Shown here: piece by piece, positions 10,101-14,538 of the stretch | Position numbering within the stretch: position 1 is the stretch's first letter | How the letters are laid out: each line of letters starts with the position of its first letter | Source of the DNA: Zygnema cylindricum | Lineage: Eukaryota > Streptophyta > Zygnematophyceae > Zygnematales > Zygnemataceae | Assembly: GCA_037447655.1 (NCBI GenBank) | Contig: JBBHKE010000032.1 | Location: 1 to 14,538, forward strand | Length of the DNA stretch: 14,538 nt | Direction: 5' to 3' | Translations under genes and position numbers: made by a program | The notes under the pieces: generated by a model | What the model saw: the letters and a program-made list of their open reading frames with translations, nothing else | Told to the model about the DNA's origin: nothing | The model's database searches: none

Positions 10101-12378
10101 TAAATGGAAGTTAAACTCTCCCGGTAACTCATAAACATAGACTAAAGGCCTCTTCCTCTGCAATACGAGCTTCGTGGTCTCTCCTTTCTCCACCAAAATT
10201 TCCTTCTTCTGATTATTATTATGTTTCGAGGTGGTCACTCCTTTGTTGTCTCTGCTTATAGTTCCGGTATCGGAGGATGAAGCTTCCTCCTCTAAAAGCC
10301 TTTCGGGAATAGAAATGGGAAAAGGGGAGGAGGGAAGCCATAGCCATGGCACATTTGCCATATCCAGTTGAGAGGGAACAATAGAAGGGATACTGCAGTC
10401 GAGACCGTACCATCCATTCTCACACTGTCGAATAAAAATGTAAACACATCACAAAACAAAACACAAAAAAACAATTTTAAAAATTAAAAGCGAAGAGTGT
10501 AGCTTGAAAAAAAATAAAGATGCGTCACTATCAAAAGCGGAATCGTGCGCATTCCGATCATTCGAATAAAAAACCATTAAAGGAAATAGCTAAAAGAATG
10601 AGATTGCCATGTTATTACGAGTACATAACATTTCAAAACTTTTATTCGACCAACCGCGAAAATTTTCTTTCGCATATCGAGATGATCTGATCTTGAAAAG
10701 TCGCTAAAAGTCAAAGAACTTATGAGAAGTTTTTACCTCGCAGTATCCCATATTACAGTTTCCATGGTTATTACAATCGTTAACACAGTAATGACGGGCC
10801 GGTTCGTCACATAACGCCCCCCATTGTCCATCAAAAGTACAATAACAATGTTTACGAGATGGGGCAGTTTGTAATTTCTCGGGATCAGCAAAGCACCATC
10901 CTGGACTCTTTGTGTCATTCGAAAATAAATCTTCCAACAATTGTTCGTTCCATACGACTCCCCCGTTTCTGTAGTTTTTAGAAATTGTGGTTAGTTTTGG
11001 CAAAAGGTTAGAAATTGTGAAACAAAATCCAAAGCCCACATGATTAGCCTCACTCTCACCGTCTCTATCCCTCGCCTACTATCTCTCTCCCTCTCTCCCT
11101 CCCTCTCCCACCATCTCTCTCCTTCTGTCACCAGCTATCTCCCTCTCTCCAGTTCTCTCCCTCTCTCACAGCCCACATGCTCAGCTTCTTTCTCACCACA
11201 TCTCTCCCTCTCACTTCCTCCGTCACCACCTATCTTCCTCCCTCTCTCCCTCTGTCTCTCACTCTCACTCCCTCTCTCTCACTCTCTCCCTCTCTCCCAC
11301 AGCTCAAATGATTAGCCTCGAACACTCTTAAGTTAGGTTCTCAATTTTAGGTGTCCACGTATTATTTATTGCTCTGGACCACATTAAAAAAGAACCTTAA
11401 GATTTGTTGACAAAAAGCAACTGTGTGGACTTTTACTTTGCGTATGCAATTTGGCATGAGCCATAACAATTTCAAATCCAGACTATTTCAGTCCTCAGTA
11501 GTGTACTAAAAGAAAACTACAAATGCCCTAAAAAGTTATTTCAGCGTTAGTCTCCCGTTAAATCCTTGTACCCAACACTCATTAATGGGGAATAAAGATA
11601 CGTCAGGGGGGAACACATTGTTAACAATAACCAAATTTTACAAACTTAACAGCCAAAGGAATGAAAATCTCCAACTTGCCATGTTTTTAAGAATACATCA
11701 CGTTTCAGAATTTTCATTTGACCAATCAATAATTTCGTATCGCATATCAAAAAGAAATTAACAACTTGACAACTCCACGGACTAAACCGAATCTACTCCA
11801 ATTCAAGTTTTGAATTTAAAAACCACAGAAGAGTCCACAGCATGCAATCTCAAACACTCAACCATACCCAATCAAATATTACAAATCACATCCTTTAAGT
11901 AAAGTGATCAGGCGGCTTTGTAAACGATAATTACATCAAAAAACAGTTCAGCAAATTTGCCCCAAAAACACACAGAAATCGCTAGACCGTACACTAAAGA
12001 TCAACATTAACTCACAGAATCGACACCATTTCCATATCCGGCGTCCACGTCCACTGACCTACTTCAATACCAACAATAATCTGACTTTTATTCCCTTATG
12101 AAAACGCCTCAAAATTTCCTCAAAATGCTAATAAGATTTTCCCCAGTTTTCACATCACGGTGTGATAAGAACTCACTTACTGATTGTCCCACATTGTTCT
12201 GGAAGTGGTCTCATTGGAAAGGGAGTATTTGGTCCACACCGACAAGTTGCGGTTTTTTTATCGCACCAAGCGTCATCAATACAAGCTGAGACCACCCACC
12301 GACCAACTTCATTTCGAGAACTGTGAGGTACCGTATCATAGTTGCATTCGAGCACATCCAAGGTCGTACAGTCAACGC
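4068..12378 (-). CDS. ExAD: EGF-domain GT47 (exostosin family) glycosyltransferase, ExAD-like, 13 exons, 5' end missing
   Basis: Thirteen exons join in phase: 12378-12181, 12058-12016, 10968-10737, 10424-10095, 9306-9217, 8997-8863, 8710-8594, 8195-7948, 7457-7380, 6575-6443, 5661-5464, 5237-5052 and 4163-4068. They encode 694 residues plus TAA. Residues 1-170 are Cys-rich EGF-like modules, including C-x3-C-x5-C-x4-C-x-C-x8-C across exons 3-4. Residues 180-248 are a polar linker. From [11 protein letters not shown] (249) to about 600 is the GT47 fold, with [52 protein letters not shown] and [16 protein letters not shown]. The tail ends in [10 protein letters not shown] and ECYL. Order and spacing match, as I remember it, the plant ExAD protein of about 790 residues, an enzyme of extensin arabinosylation. 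GT47 enzymes are usually Golgi type II membrane proteins. The signal anchor and first EGF module (about 100 residues) are absent. The donor and acceptor of this orthologue are inferred. Confidence 0.93.
4340..4572. repeat. Imperfect GGTAAA/GGTAGA hexamer repeat in intron 12
   Basis: Alternating AGGTAA and AGGTAG units give runs such as AGGTAAAGGTAGAGG. In the transcript sense it reads TTTACC/CTACC, a pyrimidine-rich tract within the 888-nt intron 4164-5051. Open frames through it encode only Ser/Thr/Phe repeats and are not genes. Confidence 0.85.
4805..5040. repeat. Degenerate tandem repeat containing AAGCTTC
   Basis: AAGCTTC starts at 4817, 4856, 4930 and 4965, with a variant (AAGATTC) near 5006. 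It is usually followed by AATGAAACAATGAAAG or CTCGAAATAACCA. Units are uneven, about 35-75 bp. Non-coding, in intron 12. Confidence 0.65.
5052..5237 (-). CDS. ExAD: GT47 exon 12
   Basis: Sixty-two codons starting [20 protein letters not shown], then a helical stretch through [11 protein letters not shown] to [10 protein letters not shown]. It matches the plant segment with E...L.NV..LWQRF and the late DDxxxTxxQ. The acceptor is TTGCAG and the donor is CAG/GTGAAG at 5051. Confidence 0.92.
5243..5448. repeat. GA-rich (GAGAGGGAG) tract in intron 11
   Basis: The plus strand is almost entirely GAGAGGG/GAGGGA, with one unique island at about 5335-5378. In the transcript it is a long polypyrimidine tract leading to the exon 12 acceptor. 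It fills most of the 226-nt intron. Confidence 0.85.
5464..5661 (-). CDS. ExAD: GT47 exon 11: catalytic C-terminal Rossmann part
   Basis: Sixty-six codons: [58 protein letters not shown]. SxFCxxxxGDG...R..DSI..GCIPVI is the signature of the exostosin domain, and in GT-B enzymes this half binds the nucleotide sugar. The acceptor is TTCCAG and the donor is AAG/GTTGGT at 5463. It is the most conserved exon in the window. Confidence 0.97.
5738..5986. repeat. TATATG/TACATA microsatellite in intron 10
   Basis: About 250 bp of alternating TA with TG/CA interruptions. It reads as Tyr/Ile repeats in several frames on both strands, which explains long open frames there that are not genes. The 781-nt intron 5662-6442 is otherwise unremarkable. 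Confidence 0.9.
6443..6575 (-). CDS. ExAD: GT47 exon 10
   Basis: Forty-four codons: [20 protein letters not shown], then [16 protein letters not shown] and PSFNYGEE. It matches the plant [28 protein letters not shown] stretch. The acceptor is TTGCAG with one leading G that completes Glu, and the donor is GAG/GTGAGA at 6442. Confidence 0.95.
6576..7379 (-). other. GT47 intron 9 (804 nt)
   Basis: GT-AG intron between exons 9 and 10. The only structure seen is a 15-bp tandem repeat (CTATCGACAACATGA twice, about 6927-6957) and an inverted partner, GTTGTCGA, near 7000. No coding signal was seen. Confidence 0.75.
7380..7457 (-). CDS. ExAD: GT47 exon 9: FNGKLG block
   Basis: Seventy-eight nt encode [16 protein letters not shown] then AAFGDRPEP, with split codons at both ends. 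It matches R.TLFYFNGNLGPAYE.GRPE in plant ExAD. The acceptor is GCAACAG and the donor is GA/GTATGT at 7379. The exon is too short for ORF-based detection. Confidence 0.9.
7946..7947 (-). promoter_or_regulatory. Non-canonical GC 5' splice site
   Basis: The intron 7458-7947 starts AG/GCAAGT and ends CAACAG. AG+A then makes Arg, giving W-A-R followed by 13 residues to FNG, the same spacing I recall in plant ExAD. A GT donor 4 nt downstream (GCAA/GTTACC) would leave the wrong phase for exon 9. Confidence 0.8.
7948..8195 (-). CDS. ExAD: GT47 exon 8, ends at a GC donor
   Basis: The exon encodes [51 protein letters not shown] and NRLWA. This is the central GT47 region ([32 protein letters not shown] in plants). 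The acceptor is ATCCCAG. The exon ends TGG GCT AG followed by GCAAGT, the usual non-canonical GC donor. Only this choice gives the right phase and spacing to the next exon. Confidence 0.92.
8323..8528. repeat. GGGAGAAA octamer repeat with hairpin, intron 7
   Basis: About 20 near-perfect GGGAGAAA units run from 8340 to 8487. The strand bias then flips: AAAGGGAGAA (8478-8487), GCT, TTCTCCCTTT (8491-8500), then GCAAAGAAAGGGAGAAAG. The inverted arms could form a hairpin in the transcript. Open frames through it are Ser/Phe/Pro repeats and not genes. Confidence 0.88.
8594..8710 (-). CDS. ExAD: GT47 exon 7
   Basis: Thirty-nine codons include [20 protein letters not shown] and [21 protein letters not shown] is a GT47 signature. 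The acceptor is GTTACAG and the donor is TGG/GTATGT at 8593. Phase 0 on both sides. Confidence 0.95.
8863..8997 (-). CDS. ExAD: GT47 exon 6
   Basis: Forty-five codons include [38 protein letters not shown] and GLNMQ. ADFFYVP is the well-conserved GT47 block. The start was placed at TGATAG/CCC because it keeps the LYG-to-HRT spacing equal to the plant protein. The donor is CAG/GTAACG at 8862. Confidence 0.92.
9217..9306 (-). CDS. ExAD: GT47 exon 5
   Basis: Thirty codons read [15 protein letters not shown], then [15 protein letters not shown]. This matches the EGRHFK..C..R..D..N.T.WT..LYG stretch of plant ExAD with the same spacing. The acceptor is CTCGCAG and the donor is GAG/GTAAAG at 9216. 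Phase 0 on both sides. Confidence 0.9.
9307..10094 (-). other. GT47 intron 4 (788 nt)
   Basis: AT-rich GT-AG intron with a short TA run (about 9690-9705). I see no coding block, RNA gene or mobile element. Confidence 0.7.
10095..10424 (-). CDS. ExAD: GT47 exon 4: end of EGF module, linker, start of GT47 domain
   Basis: [14 protein letters not shown] completes the EGF module, matching CDxGWFGxDCSIPS in plants. A Ser/Glu/Lys/Asn-rich linker with no predicted fold follows, then [15 protein letters not shown], the first strand of the GT47 domain. The acceptor is CGACAG before 10424 and the donor is CAG/GTGAAT at 10094. Length is 110 codons, phase 0 on both sides. Confidence 0.95.
10604..10680. 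repeat. Diverged direct repeat, copy 1 (intron 3)
   Basis: TTGCCATGTTATTACGAG...TTCGACCAA...TCGCATATCGA lines up with 11676-11750 in the next intron upstream, at roughly 75% identity by eye with small gaps. It may be a shared intron-borne element or a trace of duplication of EGF exon plus intron. Confidence 0.55.
10737..10968 (-). CDS. ExAD: GT47 exon 3: Cys-rich and first half of EGF module
   Basis: The exon encodes [15 protein letters not shown], then [28 protein letters not shown], and [17 protein letters not shown]. The CxC...G.WG..C pattern and the C-x3-C-x5-C-x4-C start of an EGF module agree with plant ExAD (ECDCKYD..WGRFCE, then CVNQCSGHG). The acceptor is CTACAG at 10969-10974 and the donor is GAG/GTAAAA at 10736. 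It ends in phase 0 inside the EGF module, which exon 4 completes. Confidence 0.93.
11033..11327. repeat. CT-rich minisatellite, period about 131-137 bp, intron 2
   Basis: A unique tag (AGCCCACATGATTAGCCTC and variants) recurs at 11033, 11170 and 11301, with CTCTCTCC-rich DNA between. The transcript sense is GA-rich. The plus-strand open frame here is a Ser/Leu/Pro artefact. Confidence 0.8.
11676..11750. repeat. Diverged direct repeat, copy 2 (intron 2)
   Basis: TTGCCATGTTTTTAAGAA...TTTGACCAA...TCGCATATCAA is the partner of the copy at 10604-10680, in the same orientation about 1.07 kb away, on the other side of exon 3. Confidence 0.55.
12016..12058 (-). CDS. ExAD: GT47 exon 2: 43-nt small exon
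   Basis: The translation is [14 protein letters not shown] plus a split Leu. It fits the W-[ST]-K-P-D-L-D-I-L stretch that I recall between the first Cys-rich module and the next GWC segment in plant ExAD. The acceptor is AAGTAG (AG at 12059-12060) and the donor is CT/GTGAGT at 12015. Its 43 nt exactly bridge the phase-1 end of exon 1 and the phase-2 start of exon 3, which supports it. The flanking introns are 122 and 1047 nt. It is too short for ORF-based detection. Confidence 0.72.
12181..12378 (-). CDS. ExAD: GT47 exon 1 of 13 visible: EGF-like module
   Basis: This exon encodes [28 protein letters not shown], then [20 protein letters not shown], with eight cysteines. Plant ExAD has the same run: CN, WVVS.C, CDTT, CxCG, (Y)PNRP and CG. 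The acceptor is TCTTCAG at 12379-12385 and the exon starts in phase 1 with GC, completing a codon from an unseen exon. The donor is A/GTAAGT at 12180. A second good donor, GTGAGT, lies 4 nt further on at 12176. No start codon belongs to this exon. Confidence 0.9.
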
Positions 12379-12387
12379 CTGAAGACC

Positions 12388-12460
12388 AGAGAGAGAGAGG
12401 GAGGGAGAGAGAGAGGGAGGGCGGGAGAGAGAGGGGGAGTAGGGGAGAGAGAGAGGGAAG
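12388..12460. repeat. GAGAGAGGGAG tract upstream of GT47 exon 1
   Basis: A purine tract on the plus strand; in the transcript it is the polypyrimidine tract just before the exon 1 acceptor. Confidence 0.8.
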
Positions 12461-12744
12461 CATGGCATTTTTTTTGTGGCCTTTTTTGTACTTACGGTTT
12501 TTTTTTGTTTTTTTCTTTTGTTTTTGTTTCCTATTCTTTACTTTTCTTTTATTCTTTCAAAAATGAAATTTGTTATTTTTTTTAAAAAAAGCCTCTGAAT
12601 GAATAAGAATACTAAACCCAAAACAGACAAAAAGAAAACGGATAACTTGAAAAACCTCAAAAGAAAAACAGCGCTCTGAAGGGAAAAAAAAGAAAACTAC
12701 CAACCAAAATAAAAAAAAAACGTCTTTTGCGTTGAAAAAAAGCC

Positions 12745-12905
12745 AAAACACAAAACGAAAACAAAAAGAAAACCAAAACCAAAACCAAAAACCAAAAACC
12801 CAAAATCCCAAAAAACTCAAAACCCAAACAAAAACCCAAAACCAAAACCGAAACCCAAAAACCTGAAACCCGAACCTAAACACCAAAACAACCAAAACCA
12901 AACAA
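12745..12905. repeat. AAAACC degenerate hexamer repeat
   Basis: About 25 variable AAAACC/AAACCC units. The minus-strand frame across it encodes Phe/Trp/Gly/Leu repeats that look like a membrane protein but arise from the repeat. It lies in the presumed intron after the RPB9 exon. Confidence 0.85.
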
Positions 12906-12927
12906 AAAAAATAAAAATTTGACGAAC

Positions 12928-13086
12928 CTGAAAAAATACGGCTTCCGAGTGACCACATTGGGCACATCTCACGGCTTTGGTTCGAGGGAGAGTCGGATCT
13001 GCCTTCACATCCTGACGAAACTGAGTCCTCTCATCCGCCGTATGTTGTACTTCGTTTCGATAAACGCAAAAACTCATCGCCGGTTC
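12928..13086 (-). CDS. RPB9: Single exon of RNA polymerase II subunit RPB9 (partial or orphan)
   Basis: Fifty-three codons with no stop, including CVYRNEVQHTADERTQ, DPTLPRTKAVRC and CAQCGHSEAVFFQ. RPB9 is a small (about 114 residues) two-zinc-ribbon subunit involved in transcription fidelity and start-site choice. This exon covers the middle linker and the first CxxC (C at 12964-12966 and 12955-12957) of the C-terminal ribbon. Plant RPB9 has CVYRNEV and PTLPRTKAVRCAKC..EAVFFQ. The acceptor is TTTTTAG (AG at 13087-13088) and the donor is CAG/GTTCGT at 12927; phase is 0 on both sides. The exon for the N-terminal ribbon and the last exon (second CxxC, GHRW end) are not in the window. It ends in phase 0 whereas GT47 exon 1 starts in phase 1, so the two do not join. 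It may be a fragment, or part of a gene with distant exons. Confidence 0.88.
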
Positions 13087-13740
13087 CTAAAAAGACAGCG
13101 CAGATTTCCAAATTAAACACATTACGTTTCAAATGGCACAATTTTGACCTAAATTTGCAATGTATAATTGGCTCAACTTATCCTTTTCTTTCATATTTTT
13201 TTTAAACCAAACTGACAGTTGAACTTCGTTACTTATCGCAGGTTCCTAAAAACACAACGTAAATTTTTAAATTAAACAATGTACATTCCAAACGGCACAA
13301 CTTCGTACTAAATTTGAAATGTATCACTGCCTCAGATTTTTCTTTTCTTTTGTGATTTTTTTTTCCAAAACCTATGTTGAACTTCGTCTTGATAAACGCA
13401 AAAACGTATAGCCGGTTCCTAAAAATACAAAAATTACACAATGTTGTACTAAATTTCCAAAGTACAAACTTTAGAATTGACTCATCGCCGGTTCCTAAAA
13501 AACAACGTTGTACAAAAGTTACAAATTAAGAACCTTAAGATTGCCTCAGCTTTCTACTTCTTTTGTGTTCCTTTTTAACTTCGTTTCAATAAATACAAAA
13601 ACTAGTCATCGGTTTCTAAATACACAAAATTATGCAAATTCCAAATTAGCAGTTCTGTACTAATTTTCCAAATGTATACAATGTAATTGAAATCTTCCAA
13701 TTGGCTAAAGTTTTTTTTTTAAGTTTTCTTAAATCAAACA
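13046..13740 (-). repeat. Tandem array of RPB9 exon-edge plus acceptor, five degenerate copies
   Basis: The conserved block is the first 20-45 nt of the RPB9 exon with its preceding TTTAG. It recurs with exon edges at 13086 (the real exon), 13245, 13418, 13494 and 13615; spacings are 159, 173, 76 and 121 bp. Minus-strand translations are EPAMSFCVYRNEVQH (real), EPAISNEVQ, EPAIRFCVYQDEVQH, EPAMSQF-stop and KPMTSFCIY-stop-NEV. The intron DNA between blocks is also similar (AAATTAAACA, GGCACAA, CTTTTCTTT). Each copy keeps a plausible acceptor, but only the first leads into a complete exon. Confidence 0.82.
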
Positions 13741-14439
13741 AATTGAGAGGCCGTCATTTTTTAATGTTGGGTCTGAACTCGAGATAATGAATTTTTCCCC
13801 CCTCCTCCCCTTTTTTTTGCGTATGTGTCGGTTATTTCTATTCTAAACCGTGAATCGCTTTTAGTGTTAATATAACCATTCTGGTCCCGATTTCTTTTGC
13901 CCTCTCAACACAAAATAACATTAATAAAACAAATTGTTCCTTTCTTAATACCATTTCTTTTTGTGGTTCACAAACTTCCAGGTAATTTGGATTGAAAAAT
14001 ATAATATTTAACACTAAATCTGTTCTCATACTAATTATTTCTTAACAAGAATAATAACCCGCTGTGTCATATATTCTTCAATATTAAGCATTGTTACCGT
14101 AACAAAAGAGTATATGAACCGCAGTTATTGGTTCAAAAATGTTTCTCCTGCCCGAATATTTGAGCCCGAATATTTGAACCCAAATGGCACAAAAGTTTTC
14201 ACGAAACAAACAAAGCAACAATTATTCTATTACAATTTTAACTTTTCTTATTAATGCAAACAAGAAGTTTAAGTAAATGCAGTTCAAGTACAAGTGTATT
14301 ACAAATTAATTACATACAGTCGCAAATATACAAAAGTACATTTAAGTACAAACGAAATACATGTAAGTCAAAAGTTAAATAATCCGTAAACTCAAATTAA
14401 GTACAAAGAAGGAAAAAAGTATGTGTGAAATACATCCAC
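13741..14439. other. No recognisable gene
   Basis: AT-rich DNA with no domain on either strand. CCCGAATATTTGA is repeated in tandem near 14152-14178, and AAGTACA recurs between 14285 and 14405. It could be RPB9 or GT47 intron, or intergenic. Confidence 0.5.
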
Positions 14440-14538
14440 TTGTATATATATGTACTGTATATATGTATATATAGGCACATATATATACATATTATACATA
14501 TGTATATTTTTATATGTACATTATAAACACACATATAT
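14440..14538. repeat. TATATATG microsatellite, runs off the window
   Basis: TA repeat with TG/CA interruptions, the same class as the one in GT47 intron 10. Confidence 0.85.

Noticed and set aside
11040-11315. Ser/Leu/Pro-rich plus-strand frame
   Set aside because: Product of the CT-rich minisatellite in GT47 intron 2.
12557-12967. 136-codon hydrophobic minus-strand frame resembling a membrane protein
   Set aside because: Its Phe/Trp/Leu composition comes from the AAAACC repeat, and its start lies in the wrong frame of the RPB9 exon.
12181-13086. In-frame RPB9-GT47 fusion gene
   Set aside because: The RPB9 exon ends in phase 0 at a good donor while GT47 exon 1 starts in phase 1. Joining them reads out of frame to a stop near 12211. 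Only a poor donor (GTTC/GTCAAA) would fix the phase.
13838-14029. 63-codon minus-strand frame upstream of RPB9
   Set aside because: AT-rich, not RPB9 N-terminal ribbon or EGF-like, and without convincing splice sites or a domain.
1-14538. CRISPR arrays, tRNA or rRNA genes, bacterial operons
   Set aside because: The repeats have no CRISPR-type constant repeat and spacer structure. I saw no tRNA B-box with a matching stem or rRNA core, and the genes are intron-containing eukaryotic ones.

Overview
The window is eukaryotic nuclear DNA: AT-rich, full of microsatellites, with many spliceosomal introns and a decayed LTR retrotransposon. All recognisable coding sequence is on the minus strand. The main gene is an EGF-bearing GT47 (exostosin-family) glycosyltransferase that resembles, from end to end, the plant ExAD type (extensin arabinosyltransferase). 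Together with an RPB9 exon closest to plant RPB9, this suggests a green-lineage genome (land plant or streptophyte alga). Another algal or protist group is not excluded, and I cannot name a species.

Layout from left to right. Positions 1-2147 hold the pol region of a Ty1/copia element on the minus strand (gag-pre-integrase, integrase, reverse transcriptase), broken by five in-frame stops and one frameshift and cut off by the window edge. Positions 2150-4067 hold no recognisable gene; they contain short repeats, A-rich DNA with AAACCCT-like motifs and a possible poly(A) signal. Positions 4068-12378 hold thirteen exons of the GT47 gene, running right to left. They join in phase into a 694-residue C-terminal product with its natural stop. 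All junctions are GT-AG except one GC-AG intron, and one exon is only 43 nt. The introns carry GA/CT, TA, GGTAAA and GGGAGAAA tracts and an imperfect hairpin. The gene's first exons (signal anchor, first EGF module) are not seen.

Positions 12928-13086 hold one clean 53-codon exon of the RNA polymerase II subunit RPB9, on the same strand as GT47 and about 550 bp upstream of its first visible exon. No other RPB9 exon is visible. The intron upstream of it (13087-13740) is an array of four more degenerate copies of that exon's own 5' edge plus splice acceptor. The remaining DNA to 14538 is AT-rich and ends in a TA microsatellite.

The genes have unrelated roles: GT47 would act in the Golgi on cell-wall glycoproteins or glycans, and RPB9 in nuclear transcription. 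The most unusual features are the isolated RPB9 exon and its exon-edge repeat array, then the GC-AG intron and the small exon with two competing upstream donors. Exon joins were worked out by hand from reading frame, splice signals and remembered family sequence; no alignment was run.
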